A stretch of 64,000 bases of DNA from Kitasatospora sp. NBC_00374 (GCF_041434935.1 NZ_CP107964.1:5501001-5565000), one strand, 5' to 3'. Numbered from the stretch's first letter, positions 15,019 to 24,434 are shown. The notes: generated by a model not told the origin, from the letters alone. Numbers and translations: made by a program.

Positions 15019-15987
15019 ATGCAGGGGACCGTGGGCGAGCTCGGCGAGTTCGGACTCATCCGGGAGCTGACCGCCAGGCTGCCGCTGACCCCGGCCGTCG
15101 AACTCGGGCCGGGGGACGACGCGGCCGTCGTCAAGGCACCCGACGGCCGGGTGGTGGCCACCACGGACGTCCTGATCGAGGGACGGCACTTCCGCCGCGA
15201 CTGGTCCACCGCGTACGACGTCGGCCGCAAGTCCGCCGCCCAGAACCTCGCAGACGTGGCCGCCATGGGCGCGGTGCCGACTGCGATCCTGCTCGGCCTG
15301 GTCGCCCCCGCCGACCTGCCCACGACCTGGGCCACCGAGCTGATGGACGGGCTGCGCGACGAGTGCCAGGTGGCCGGCGCCACCGTGGTCGGCGGGGACG
15401 TGGTCCGCGGCGAGACCATCACCCTGGCCATCACCGCGCTGGGCGACCTCCAGGGCCGGGCGCCGGTGCTCCGCTCCGGCGCCCAGGTCGGCGACGTGGT
15501 CGCGGTGACCGGCTGGCTGGGCTGGTCGGCCGCCGGACTGACCGTGCTGCAGCGGGGATTCCGCTCGCCGCGCGCCTTCGTCGAGGCGCACCGGCGCCCG
15601 GAGCCGCCGTACCACGCCGGCCCCGCCGCCGCCGACCTCGGCGCCAACGCGATGGTCGACGTCAGCGACGGCCTGGTCGCCGACCTCGGCCATGTCGCCA
15701 GGGCCAGCGGGGTCGACATCGACCTGCGCGCGGCCGAGTTCGACATCCCCGCGCAGATGGCCGACATCGGCCAGGCGGTCGGCGTGGACCCGCTGCTGTG
15801 GGTGCTCTCCGGCGGCGAGGACCACGCGATCGTGGCCACCTTCCCCAAGTCCGTCCAGCTGCCCGCCCGGTGGCGGGTGGTCGGCGAGGTGGTGCGGACC
15901 GCGAGCGCGGCCCGCGGCGGCCGGGTCACCGTCGACGGCGCCCCCTGGGACCGGGCCGGCGGCTGGGACCACTTCGCCGACGCCTGA
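15019..15987 (+). CDS. thiL: Thiamine-monophosphate kinase
   Basis: Phosphorylates thiamine monophosphate to thiamine pyrophosphate; PurM/AIR-synthase fold, 322 residues. LGPGDDAAVV near residue 33 and TTDVLIEGRHFRRDW near 52 bind Mg-ATP. NLADVAAMGAVPTA near 80, GGDVV near 125, MVDVSDGLVADLGH near 216 and LSGGEDHAIV near 270 complete the family pattern. The ATG at 15019 follows GAGAGGACGG. I see no TPP riboswitch upstream. Confidence 0.96.
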   Translation: MQGTVGELGEFGLIRELTARLPLTPAVELGPGDDAAVVKAPDGRVVATTDVLIEGRHFRRDWSTAYDVGRKSAAQNLADVAAMGAVPTAILLGLVAPADLPTTWATELMDGLRDECQVAGATVVGGDVVRGETITLAITALGDLQGRAPVLRSGAQVGDVVAVTGWLGWSAAGLTVLQRGFRSPRAFVEAHRRPEPPYHAGPAAADLGANAMVDVSDGLVADLGHVARASGVDIDLRAAEFDIPAQMADIGQAVGVDPLLWVLSGGEDHAIVATFPKSVQLPARWRVVGEVVRTASAARGGRVTVDGAPWDRAGGWDHFADA

Positions 15988-16202
15988 GCTATACCGACCC
16001 GTTCGGATATCCCCGCCCGGATACCGCCGCGCGGGGCGGTGGCGCGGGAGCGGCCCGCGAACGGGCCGAGTGCGTAGGCTTGCGCTGTCGGCGCCGGTCC
16101 GGCCCACCCGCCGGTGCCCGACTGCACGGGTCCATCTACTCGGGGCCACTCGGGGCCGCGCCCGGCCTGCGGGGCCCCATGGAGCGGAAGAGCACAGCCA
16201 CC

Positions 16203-17228
16203 ATGCGCATCGGTGTTCTGACCAGCGGCGGCGACTGCCCCGGCCTCAACGCGGTGATCCGGTCGGTGGTCCACCGGGGCACCGACGTCCACGGCGACGA
16301 GATCGTCGGGATCGAGGACGGCTTCCGGGGCCTGATCGAGGGCCGCTCCCGGGTGGTCTCGCACGACGACGTCACCGGCCTGCTCACCCTCGGCGGCACC
16401 ATCCTCGGCTCGGCCCGGGTCCAGCGCGAACGGATCGACTGGGCCATCGACAACGCCCGGATCCTGGCCCGCAACATCGGCATCGACGCGCTGATCGCGA
16501 TCGGCGGCGAGGGCACCCTGACCGCCGCCAGGATGTTCAGCGAGGCCGGGCTGCCGGTGGTGGGCGTGCCCAAGACCATCGACAACGACATCGACGCCAC
16601 CGACGTGACCTTCGGCTTCGACACCGCCGTCCACGTCGCCACCGACGCGATCGACCGGCTGAAGACCACCGCCGAGTCGCACCAGCGGGTCTTGGTGGTC
16701 GAGCTGATGGGCCGCCACACCGGCTGGATCACGCTGACCGCCGGGATGGCCGGTGGCGCCCACGGGATCCTCATCCCGGAGAAGCCCTTCGACATCGAGG
16801 GCGTCGCCCGGATGATCGAGGAGCGGTTCCGGCGGGGCAAGAAGTTCGCCATCATCGCCGTCGCCGAGGGCGCCAGGCCGCTGCCCGGCACGCTGCGCTT
16901 CGAGCACGGCCAGCTCGACCAGTACGGCCACCAGACCTTCGGCGGGATCGGCAACCGGCTCGCCAACGAACTGGAGGGCCTGCTCGGCAAGGAGGCGAGG
17001 CCGGTCATCCTCGGCCACACCCAGCGCGGCGGCACACCCACCGCGCGGGACCGGGTGCTCGCCACCCGGTTCGGCTGGCACGCCGTGGAGGCCGTCCACC
17101 AGGGCACGTTCGGACACTTCACCGCGCTGCGCGGCAACGACATCCGGCTGGTGTCGATCGGCGACGCCGTCACCCGGCTCAAGACCGTCCCCGAGGACCG
17201 CTGGTCGGAATCGGAGGCCGTGCTCTGA
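16203..17228 (+). CDS. pfkA: ATP-dependent 6-phosphofructokinase
   Basis: Phosphorylates fructose 6-phosphate in glycolysis; 341 residues, actinobacterial group III length. GGDCPGLNAVIR is at residues 11-22. GGEGT places Gly at position 104, which goes with ATP use (PPi-dependent relatives carry Asp). PKTIDND has Lys at position 124, as in PPi enzymes and in the ATP-dependent actinobacterial forms. MGRHTGWI and HTQRGGTPTARDR bind the sugar phosphate. It lies between thiL and thiD, which I do not recall from S. coelicolor, where pfkA genes are elsewhere. The start is the ATG at 16203 after a GGAGCGG sequence. Confidence 0.95.
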   Translation: MRIGVLTSGGDCPGLNAVIRSVVHRGTDVHGDEIVGIEDGFRGLIEGRSRVVSHDDVTGLLTLGGTILGSARVQRERIDWAIDNARILARNIGIDALIAIGGEGTLTAARMFSEAGLPVVGVPKTIDNDIDATDVTFGFDTAVHVATDAIDRLKTTAESHQRVLVVELMGRHTGWITLTAGMAGGAHGILIPEKPFDIEGVARMIEERFRRGKKFAIIAVAEGARPLPGTLRFEHGQLDQYGHQTFGGIGNRLANELEGLLGKEARPVILGHTQRGGTPTARDRVLATRFGWHAVEAVHQGTFGHFTALRGNDIRLVSIGDAVTRLKTVPEDRWSESEAVL

Positions 17229-17251
17229 ACGGCTCCCGGTAGGTTGGCGGC

Positions 17252-18064
17252 ATGGTTTCGACAGCCCCTTCCCCCTCCGCGCCCCCCCGGGTGCTCACCG
17301 TGGCCGGTTCGGACTCCGGCGGCGGCGCCGGAATCCAGGCGGACCTCAAGGCGATGCTCGCGCTCGGCGTGCACGGCATGAGCGTGATCACCGCCGTCAC
17401 CGCGCAGAACTCGCTCGGCGTCCAGGGCTACTGGGAACTGCCGGCGGAGGCCGTGCGCGCGCAGTTCCGCAGCGTGGTCGACGACATCGGGGTGCAGGCG
17501 GTGAAGACCGGCATGCTGGCCTCGGTCGAGCTGGTCACGGTGGTCTCCGAGCTGCTGGCCGGCGTCGACGCCCCGGTGGTGGTCGACCCGGTCGGGGTCT
17601 CCAAGCACGGCGACGCGCTGCTCGCGGCCGAGGCGGTGGCCACCGTACGGGAACGCCTGCTGCCGCTCGCCACCCTGGCCACGCCCAACCTGCACGAGGT
17701 GACCCAGCTCACCGGCATCGAGGTCGCCGGGCAGCGGGACATGCGGGCCGCCGCCGACGCGCTGCTCGCCCTCGGGCCGCGCTGGGTGCTGGTCAAGGGC
17801 GGCCACCTGGAGGGCGAGGCCGCCGACCTGCTGGTCGGACGGGACGGTACCGAGCACTGGTACCGCGCACCGCGCTACGACAACCGGCACACCCACGGCA
17901 CCGGCTGCACCCTCGCCAGCTCGATCGCGGCCGAGCTCGCCAAGGGCGGCGCGATGCCCGACGCGGTCGCCGCCGCGAAGGAGTACATCACCGGCGCCAT
18001 CGCGGCCGGCTTCGCGCTGGGCGCCGGCATCGGTCCGGTCGACCACGCCTGGCGCTGGCGCTGA
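17252..18064 (+). CDS. thiD: Hydroxymethylpyrimidine/phosphomethylpyrimidine kinase
   Basis: Ribokinase-fold enzyme that phosphorylates HMP and HMP-phosphate for thiamine synthesis; 270 residues. GSDSGGGAGIQADLKAM (residues 16-32) is the N-terminal signature. VKTGML near 87, LATPNLHEVTQLTG near 147 and HGTGCTLASSIAAELA near 214 (anion hole and catalytic Asp region) follow. The ATG start is 23 bases after pfkA, suggesting a thiL-pfkA-thiD or pfkA-thiD transcript. A very strong hairpin terminates it. Confidence 0.96.
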   Translation: MVSTAPSPSAPPRVLTVAGSDSGGGAGIQADLKAMLALGVHGMSVITAVTAQNSLGVQGYWELPAEAVRAQFRSVVDDIGVQAVKTGMLASVELVTVVSELLAGVDAPVVVDPVGVSKHGDALLAAEAVATVRERLLPLATLATPNLHEVTQLTGIEVAGQRDMRAAADALLALGPRWVLVKGGHLEGEAADLLVGRDGTEHWYRAPRYDNRHTHGTGCTLASSIAAELAKGGAMPDAVAAAKEYITGAIAAGFALGAGIGPVDHAWRWR

Positions 18065-18081
18065 GAAAGGGAAGCGGACAG

Positions 18082-18123
18082 CACTGAGGGGGTCAGGAGG
18101 AGAACCTCCTGACCCCCTCAGTG
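18082..18123. terminator. thiD / rpmB bidirectional terminator
   Basis: Perfect 19-bp inverted repeat (18082-18100 with 18105-18123) with loop AGAA, between convergent thiD and rpmB. It is one of the strongest hairpins in the window. Confidence 0.88.
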
Positions 18124-18206
18124 CCGTGCGGGCCCGGAAAGACAGAGCAGCCGACCCACCCGAGGATGGATCGGCTGTCCGGAGGACCGGCTTACCGGTC
18201 TGCGCG

Positions 18207-18392
18207 TCAGCGCGAGACCTTACCGGCCTTGATGCACGAGGTGCAGACGTTGAGCCGCTTCGGCGTCCGCCCAACCACAGCGCGCACCGTCTGGATGTTG
18301 GGGTTCCAACGACGAGGGGTACGGCGGTGCGAGTGGGAGATGCTGTTGCCGAAGCCCGGCCCCTTGCCGCAGACGTCGCAGTTGGCAGCCAC
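18207..18392 (-). CDS. rpmB: 50S ribosomal protein L28
   Basis: A 61-residue ribosomal protein. CDVCGKGPGFGNSISHSH, RRTPRRWNPNIQTV and LNVCTSCIKAGKV identify L28. The two CxxC pairs are intact, so this is the zinc-containing (C+) form; Streptomyces often also has a C- paralogue under Zur elsewhere. The GTG at 18392 directly precedes AANCDV, the usual mature start; the open frame extends three codons further upstream without a better signal. Confidence 0.95.
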   Translation of the reverse strand: MAANCDVCGKGPGFGNSISHSHRRTPRRWNPNIQTVRAVVGRTPKRLNVCTSCIKAGKVSR

Positions 18393-18700
18393 AGGAGTCA
18401 CTCCAAGACTTCAGATCAGATACGTTCGAAAACCCCGGCTGAGCGACCGCCCCACTCATCGTGGGTTGAATCGGATCAAGGGGTGAGCCCAGGTTGTTCC
18501 AGGCAACCGGAGAAGCATACAACGGCCGCTCCCGCCCAACGAAACTACCATGCTCAGAGCCGTGATCGTTCCTCTCGGCCGGTGCCGCCCCCCCCCGGGG
18601 CCGCGCGGGCGGGCCGGGGCCGGGCACCGATAACCTGCCAGCATCGCCCTAGCCACCGCGTTCAGTCGCGTTCCCGTGGCGTTCACCCGGAGGAGACCTG
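18393..18700. other. Divergent intergenic region rpmB / DAK2 gene
   Basis: About 308 bases with no convincing gene. It holds AT-richer pieces (18410-18430 and 18500-18560) likely to contain the rpmB promoter, a C/G-homopolymer stretch at 18586-18598, and the AGGAG ribosome-binding site (about 18690) of the rightward gene. No riboswitch or structured RNA was seen. Confidence 0.5.
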
Positions 18701-20329
18701 GTGCTGGACACGCTCGACGCCCCGGCCGTCCGCACCTGGTACCGGCTCTCGCTGGCCGCCCTCGGCGAGGCCCGCGAGGAGATCGACGCGCTCAACGTCT
18801 ACCCCGTGCCCGACGGCGACACCGGCACCAACCTCTACCTCACCGTCGAGTCCGCCGCGGCCAACGCCGAGACCTGCTTCGCGCAGCACCCCGAGCCCGG
18901 CCTCGGCCCCGCGATGGCCGCCCTCGCCCGGGGCGCGCTGATCGGCGCCCGCGGCAACTCCGGGGTGATCCTCGCCCAGTGGCTGCGCGGACTCGCCGCC
19001 GCACTGGCCGACGGCGGAGCACCCGCGCACCTGCGGCTGGCCCTCGCCGGCGCCGCCGAGGCCGCCTACCAGGCGGTGGCCGAACCGGTCGAGGGGACGC
19101 TGCTCACCGTCGCCGCGGCCGCCGCCCGCGCCGCCGCGACCGGGCCCGACACCCTCGCCGCCGTCGCCGAGGCCGCCTACCTGGCCGCCCGCGAGGCCCT
19201 GGCGCGCACCCCGCTCCAACTGGACGTCCTGGCCGAGGCCGGCGTGGTGGACGCCGGCGGACGCGGCCTGGTGGCCGTCCTCGGCGCCCTGCTGGACGCC
19301 GTCAGCGGACAGACCCCGATGGGCCCGGTGGCGCTGCGCCGGGAGTCCGCCGTGACCGCCCCGGCCGCACAGCCCGGCTGCGACGGCCACGAGCGGCCGC
19401 CCGGCCCGGGCCACCCCGCCTTCGAGGTGATCTACCTGCTGGACGCCCCCGACGACGCACTGCCCACCCTGCGCGCCAGGCTCGCCGGGCTCGGCGACTC
19501 CCTGGTGGTCGGCGGCGGCGACGGCTTGTGGACCGTCCATGTGCACGTCGACGACGCCGGCGCCGCGGTCGAGGCCGGGGTGGAGGCCGGCCGGCCCTAC
19601 CGGATCAGGATCACCCACTTCGCCGAGGCCGCCGCCCGGCAGGGCGAGATCACCACCCCCACCCCGCAGGGCCGGGCCGTGCTCAGCGTGGTCACCGGCA
19701 GCGGCCTCGCCGAACTCTGCGAACAGGCCGGCTCCGCGGTGCTCTCCGCCGACCCGGACCGCCCGCCGGTCAGTGGCGAACTGGTCGAGGCCGTCCGCCG
19801 CTGCGCCGCCCGCGAGGTGGTCCTGCTGCTCAACGACCCCGAACTGCGGGCCGCCGCCGGGGCCGCCGCCGACCAGCTGCGCGAGGAGGGCCTGCGGATC
19901 GCCGTGCTGCCCACCCGCTCCCCGGTCCAGGGGCTGGCGGCGCTCGCCGTGCACGAGGTCTCCCGCCGGTTCGACGAGGACGTGGTCGCGATGACCTCCG
20001 CCGCCGGCGCCACCCGGTACGCCGAACTCGCCGTCGCCGAAGGGGAGTCCTGGACGATGGCCGGGGTCTGCCAGGCCGGCGACGTGCTCGGCCTGATCGA
20101 CGGGGACGTCGCCGTGATCGGCGCCGACCTCGCCGACACCGCCGTCACCGTGCTCTCCCGGATGCTGGCGGCCGGCGGCGAACTCGTCACCCTCGTCCTG
20201 GGCGAGGCCGCCTCCGACGAGCTGGCCGACCTGCTGGTGACCCACGCCCGCAGGCAGCGCCCCGAGGTGGACACCCTGGTCTACCGGGGCGGCCAGGAGT
20301 CGGCTCCACTGCTCATCGGGGTGGAGTAG
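18701..20329 (+). CDS. DAK2/DhaL-domain protein (FakA/YloV-like kinase)
   Basis: A 542-residue protein with an N-terminal DhaL nucleotide-binding domain (residues about 10-200): NVYPVPDGDTGTNLYLT holds the Mg-ligand aspartates, GARGNSGVI the loop, and VDAGGRGLV the end. The remaining 300 residues match the FakA C-terminal region. In Firmicutes FakA phosphorylates fatty acids bound by FakB so that they enter phospholipid synthesis; no fakB is nearby, so that role is inferred. The GTG at 18701 has AGGAG upstream. recG follows 38 bases later, as in many actinobacteria. Confidence 0.85.
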   Translation: MLDTLDAPAVRTWYRLSLAALGEAREEIDALNVYPVPDGDTGTNLYLTVESAAANAETCFAQHPEPGLGPAMAALARGALIGARGNSGVILAQWLRGLAAALADGGAPAHLRLALAGAAEAAYQAVAEPVEGTLLTVAAAAARAAATGPDTLAAVAEAAYLAAREALARTPLQLDVLAEAGVVDAGGRGLVAVLGALLDAVSGQTPMGPVALRRESAVTAPAAQPGCDGHERPPGPGHPAFEVIYLLDAPDDALPTLRARLAGLGDSLVVGGGDGLWTVHVHVDDAGAAVEAGVEAGRPYRIRITHFAEAAARQGEITTPTPQGRAVLSVVTGSGLAELCEQAGSAVLSADPDRPPVSGELVEAVRRCAAREVVLLLNDPELRAAAGAAADQLREEGLRIAVLPTRSPVQGLAALAVHEVSRRFDEDVVAMTSAAGATRYAELAVAEGESWTMAGVCQAGDVLGLIDGDVAVIGADLADTAVTVLSRMLAAGGELVTLVLGEAASDELADLLVTHARRQRPEVDTLVYRGGQESAPLLIGVE

Positions 20330-20367
20330 GACGGGACTGTCCGCCCGGTGGTGTCCAATAGGAGCTG

Positions 20368-22569
20368 ATGGGCGCTCTCGATGAATCACTGACCAAGCTG
20401 GTCGGCGACCGCACCGCGAAGGTGCTGGCCGACAGCCTCAAGCTGCGCACGGTCGGCGACCTGCTGCACCACTATCCGCGCCGGTACGTCGAACGCGGCT
20501 CGCTCACCAGCCTGGACGAGCTGGAGGTGGACGAGCACGTCACCGTGCTGGCCCGGATCGAGAAGGTCACCCTGATCCCCTTCAAGGGGCGCAAGGGCGA
20601 CCGGCTGGAGGTGGTGGTCACCGACGGGCGCAGCCGGCTCAGCCTGGTCTTCTTCAACCAGGGCTGGCGGCAGAAGGAGCTGCGCCCCGGGGCCCAGGGC
20701 CTGTTCGCGGGCAAGGTCGGCCTGTTCAACCGCACCCGGCAGCTCGCCTCGCCGGACTACCAGCTGCTGGACGAGGAGGCCGACTCGGACGCCGCGCGGC
20801 AGTTCGCCGGACGGCTGATCCCGGTCTACCCGGCCAGTGCCCAGCTGCCCAGCTGGAAGCTGTCCCTGTGCGTGCAGACCGCACTCGACAAGCACCTCGG
20901 CGATGTCGGCGAGCCGCTGCCCGCCGCCCTGCGGGACAAGCACGAACTCATCCCGCTGCCCGAGGCGCTGGAGCTGATCCACCGGCCGCGCGGCCAGGCC
21001 GACCGCGAGCGCGCCCAGAGCCGGCTGCGCTGGGACGAGGCGTTCGTCCTCCAGGTCGCGCTCGCCCAGCGCCGGGCGGCGGACTCCGCGCTGCCCGCGG
21101 TGGCCCGGCGCCCCCGCCCCGGCGGTCTGCTCGACGCCTTCGACGCCCGGCTGCCGTTCACCCTGACGGAGGGTCAGCAGAAGGTCTGCGGCGAGATCTT
21201 CGCCGACCTGGCGAGCGAGCACCCGATGCACCGGCTGCTCCAGGGCGAGGTCGGCTCCGGCAAGACCCTGGTGGCGCTGCGCGCCATGCTCGCGGTGGTG
21301 GACGCCGGCGGGCAGGCCGCCCTGCTGGCCCCCACCGAGGTGCTCGCCCAGCAGCACCACCGCTCGATCGTGGAGATGATGGGGGACCTCGCCGAGGGCG
21401 GCATGCTCGGCGGCTCCGAACTGGGCACCAAGGTGGCCCTGCTGACCGGCTCGATGGGGGCGCCGGCCCGTCGGCAGATGCTGCTCGACATGGCCTGCGG
21501 GGACGCGGGCATCGCGATCGGCACCCATGCGCTGATCGAGGACAAGGTGCAGTTCCAGGACCTCGGCCTGGTCGTCGTCGACGAGCAGCACCGGTTCGGT
21601 GTCGAGCAGCGCGACGCCCTGCGGGCCAAGGGCGGGCAGCCCCCGCACCTACTGGTGATGACGGCCACGCCGATCCCGCGGACGGTCGCCATGACGGTCT
21701 TCGGCGACCTGGAGACGTCCGTGCTGGACCAGCTGCCGGCCGGCCGCTCCCCGATCTCCAGCCATGTGGTGCCGGCGGTGGAGAAGCCCAACTTCCTGGC
21801 CCGCGCCTGGGAACGGGTGCGCGAGGAGGTCGGCAAGGGCCACCAGGCGTACGTGGTCTGCCCCCGGATCGGCGACGAGCCGCCGGACGCGAAGAAGAAG
21901 CGCAAGGCGATGCCGGACGACCCCGAGGACCTCGGCGCCGCGAGCGACGACCGGCGCCCGCCGCTGTCCGTGGTGGAGACGGCCGAGATGCTCACCAAGG
22001 GTCCGCTGGCCGGGCTGCGGGTGGAGATTCTGCACGGCCGGCTGGCGCCGGACGCCAAGGACGAGGTGATGCAGCGCTTCACCGCCGGGCAGGTGGACGT
22101 GCTGGTCGCCACCACGGTCATCGAGGTCGGCGTCAACGTCCCCAACTCCACCGTGATGGTCATCATGGACGCAGACCGCTTCGGCGTCTCCCAGCTGCAC
22201 CAGCTGCGCGGCCGGGTCGGCCGGGGCAGCGCGGCCGGCCTGTGCCTGCTGGTCAGCGACATGCCGGCGGGCAGCTCCGCACGGGCCCGGCTGGACGCGG
22301 TGGCCGGCACGCTGGACGGCTTCGAGCTGTCCCGGATCGACCTGGAGCAGCGCCGCGAGGGCGACGTGCTGGGGCAGGCCCAGTCCGGGGTGAAGTCCTC
22401 GCTCAAGGTGCTCTCCGTGCTGGAGGACGAGGACGTCATCGCCACCGCCCGCGAGGAGGCCACCGCCCTGGTCGCCGAGGACCCGGACCTCGCCCGCCAT
22501 CCGGAGCTGCGGACGGCGCTGGAGAGCCTGCTCGACGAGGACCGGGCCGAGTACCTGGAGAAGGGCTGA
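20368..22569 (+). CDS. recG: ATP-dependent DNA helicase RecG
   Basis: Monomeric fork-reversal helicase for replication restart and recombination; 733 residues. The wedge OB domain spans roughly residues 50-160. Motif I is GEVGSGKT (near 294), Ia LLAPTEVLAQQH, II DEQHRFGV (near 404), III MTATPIPRT, then V VATTVIEVGVNVPNST and VI QLRGRVGRG. An acidic/lysine insertion (KKKRKAMPDDPEDL, near 512) lies in the helicase C region. The ATG at 20368 follows AGGAGCTG. The small HTH gene follows. Confidence 0.97.
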   Translation: MGALDESLTKLVGDRTAKVLADSLKLRTVGDLLHHYPRRYVERGSLTSLDELEVDEHVTVLARIEKVTLIPFKGRKGDRLEVVVTDGRSRLSLVFFNQGWRQKELRPGAQGLFAGKVGLFNRTRQLASPDYQLLDEEADSDAARQFAGRLIPVYPASAQLPSWKLSLCVQTALDKHLGDVGEPLPAALRDKHELIPLPEALELIHRPRGQADRERAQSRLRWDEAFVLQVALAQRRAADSALPAVARRPRPGGLLDAFDARLPFTLTEGQQKVCGEIFADLASEHPMHRLLQGEVGSGKTLVALRAMLAVVDAGGQAALLAPTEVLAQQHHRSIVEMMGDLAEGGMLGGSELGTKVALLTGSMGAPARRQMLLDMACGDAGIAIGTHALIEDKVQFQDLGLVVVDEQHRFGVEQRDALRAKGGQPPHLLVMTATPIPRTVAMTVFGDLETSVLDQLPAGRSPISSHVVPAVEKPNFLARAWERVREEVGKGHQAYVVCPRIGDEPPDAKKKRKAMPDDPEDLGAASDDRRPPLSVVETAEMLTKGPLAGLRVEILHGRLAPDAKDEVMQRFTAGQVDVLVATTVIEVGVNVPNSTVMVIMDADRFGVSQLHQLRGRVGRGSAAGLCLLVSDMPAGSSARARLDAVAGTLDGFELSRIDLEQRREGDVLGQAQSGVKSSLKVLSVLEDEDVIATAREEATALVAEDPDLARHPELRTALESLLDEDRAEYLEKG

Positions 22570-22661
22570 CGGTACGCCAACTGTCAGTGCCGCCGGTGAT
22601 GATGGCCGTGTCAGGGCGCGCCGCGGGTGCGTCGTCGGCGCGGCATCCAGGGGGTTCTGTC

Positions 22662-23078
22662 ATGGCATTGCGTCAGATCGGCGAGATCCCGTTGGGTGGC
22701 GCCGTCCTGCGGGTGGAGGCCGTCGGCCCTGGCGGTCGCGAGGTGGTGCTGAGCGTCACCGGCCCGGGGGCCTCGGGCCGGCTCCGGCTGCCGGTGGAGG
22801 ACGCCGCCGGCCTGCGCGGCGCGCTCGACCGCGTCCTGGCCGCCGTCGGGGCAGGTCCGGACGCGTCGCCGGAGGCGGACCTGGTCCGGCGGTTCCACGC
22901 GGGGGAGAGCATCGCCCGGATCGCCGCCCGCTACGGCCGGACCCCGGACGCCGTCCGGGCCCGGCTGCGGGAGCTCGGCCACGACCCCCGCCACCCCGAG
23001 CACTGCCCGCGGGCCCCACTGGCACCGCTGGCGCCGCTGCAGGCCGCGAGCGTGCCCGCCGCGGCCGGCGGGGCCTGA
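22662..23078 (+). CDS. Small protein with C-terminal helix-turn-helix
   Basis: A 138-residue protein. Residues 1-60 form a predicted beta-rich domain (GEIPLGGAVLRVEAVG, REVVLSVTGPGASGRLRLP). Residues about 75-110 are a homeodomain-like HTH resembling resolvase/Hin type (LVRRFHAGESIARIAARYGR-TPDAVRARLRELGH). The Ala/Pro-rich tail is disordered. The ATG at 22662 follows AGGGGG. The function is unknown; it could be a DNA-binding protein that senses something through its N-terminal domain. An upstream in-frame ATG at 22599 is possible but less well placed. Confidence 0.7.
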   Translation: MALRQIGEIPLGGAVLRVEAVGPGGREVVLSVTGPGASGRLRLPVEDAAGLRGALDRVLAAVGAGPDASPEADLVRRFHAGESIARIAARYGRTPDAVRARLRELGHDPRHPEHCPRAPLAPLAPLQAASVPAAAGGA

Positions 23079-23142
23079 GGACGCGGCCCGGCGGCAAAGC
23101 CGGATAGCGTGGTGGTGCCTGACGGAAAGGACCCACCACCTC

Positions 23143-23727
23143 ATGACCCGCGTGATCGCCGGCACGGCCGGCGGCCGCCGGCTGGCAGTGCCGCCCGGCC
23201 GGACCACCCGCCCGACCTCCGACAAGGCGCGGGAGGCGATGTTCTCCACCCTCGCCGCCCTGCGCGGCACCGTGCACGGGGCCCGGATGCTCGACCTCTT
23301 CGGCGGCTCGGGCGCGGTCGGCCTGGAGGCGCTGTCCCGGGGGGCCGAGCACGCGCTGCTGGTCGAGTCCGACCCGAGCGCCGCCCGGGTCATCCGGGAG
23401 AACGTCCGCACCCTCGGCCTGCCCGGCGCCGAGGTGCGCGCCGACCGGGCCGAGCGGGTCATCGCGCAGAGCCCGTCCGGGGCGCCGTACGACCTGGTCT
23501 TCCTCGACCCGCCGTACTCGGTGACCGACGACGAGGTGCGCGAGATGCTGATCACACTCGGCTCGGGGGGCTGGCTCAGCGAGGACGCACTCGTCACCGT
23601 GGAACGCAGCACCCGGGGCGGCGAGTTCGGCTGGCCGGAGGGGATCGAGCCGCTGCGCTCCCGCCGTTACGGCGAAGGCACCCTCTGGTACGGTCGCGCC
23701 GCCGCCGAGGGCGACCGACACCCGTAG
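23143..23727 (+). CDS. rsmD: 16S rRNA (guanine966-N2)-methyltransferase
   Basis: A 194-residue N2-guanine methyltransferase of the small ribosomal subunit. RVIAGTAGGRRL at the start, TSDKAREAMFSTL, the SAM-binding loop DLFGGSGAVGLEAL (near residue 49) and the catalytic FLDPPY (near 120) are diagnostic. It precedes coaD by 31 bases, the conserved rsmD-coaD pair of many bacteria. Confidence 0.96.
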   Translation: MTRVIAGTAGGRRLAVPPGRTTRPTSDKAREAMFSTLAALRGTVHGARMLDLFGGSGAVGLEALSRGAEHALLVESDPSAARVIRENVRTLGLPGAEVRADRAERVIAQSPSGAPYDLVFLDPPYSVTDDEVREMLITLGSGGWLSEDALVTVERSTRGGEFGWPEGIEPLRSRRYGEGTLWYGRAAAEGDRHP

Positions 23728-23758
23728 TACCCGGAACCCCCACAAGGGAGCACACGAC

Positions 23759-24244
23759 ATGCGCCGCGCCGTCTGTCCGGGGTCCTTCGACCCCATCACC
23801 AACGGGCACCTCGACATCATCGGGCGGGCCTCGAAGCTGTACGACGTGGTCCATGTCGCCGTGCTGATCAACAAGAACAAGCAGGGCATGTTCACCATCG
23901 AGGAGCGCATCGCGCTGATCGAGGAGACCTGCGCCCGGTACGGCAACATCGAGGTCGAGTCGCACAGCGGCCTGCTGGTGGACTTCTGCCGGGACCGCGG
24001 TATCCCGGCCATCATCAAGGGCCTGCGGGCGGTCAGCGACTTCGACTACGAGCTGCAGATGGCGCAGATGAACCACGGCCTGACCGGCGTCGAGACGCTC
24101 TTCGTGCCGACCTCGCCGACCTACAGCTTCCTGTCCTCCTCGCTGGTCAAGGAGGTCGCCTCCTACGGCGGCGACGTCTCCCACCTGCTGCCCGAGACGG
24201 TGAACCGACAGCTCGTCGCGCGGATCGCCGAGCGCCGGGGCTGA
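23759..24244 (+). CDS. coaD: Phosphopantetheine adenylyltransferase
   Basis: Transfers AMP to 4'-phosphopantetheine, the penultimate CoA step; 161 residues, normal length. PGSFDPITNGHLDII (residues 8-22) includes the TxGH nucleotidyl-transferase motif. GLRAVSDFDYELQMAQMN (near 88) binds pantetheine, and YSFLSSSLVKEVA (near 122) is the second nucleotide motif. The ATG at 23759 follows AAGGGAG. Confidence 0.97.
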   Translation: MRRAVCPGSFDPITNGHLDIIGRASKLYDVVHVAVLINKNKQGMFTIEERIALIEETCARYGNIEVESHSGLLVDFCRDRGIPAIIKGLRAVSDFDYELQMAQMNHGLTGVETLFVPTSPTYSFLSSSLVKEVASYGGDVSHLLPETVNRQLVARIAERRG

Positions 24245-24434
24245 TCCGGTCAACCCGGACACTCCTGGCGAACTGTCACATCCTGTCCACCTGTCGGGTG
24301 GCGCGGACCCCTCGGCGTTGTGAGCTCCGGGCGCAGTGGCCGTACAGTCTGTACTCCCGCCCCGTGGGCGCTGCCGAGCCGACGGGGACTGCCTCCGCCG
24401 CACCTCGGCGGCACACGGAAAGACTGATGCGCTC

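Noticed and set aside
14773..17251. TPP riboswitch upstream of thiL or thiD
   Set aside because: No CTGAGA...ACCTGATC-type thi-box elements were seen in the intergenic sequences.
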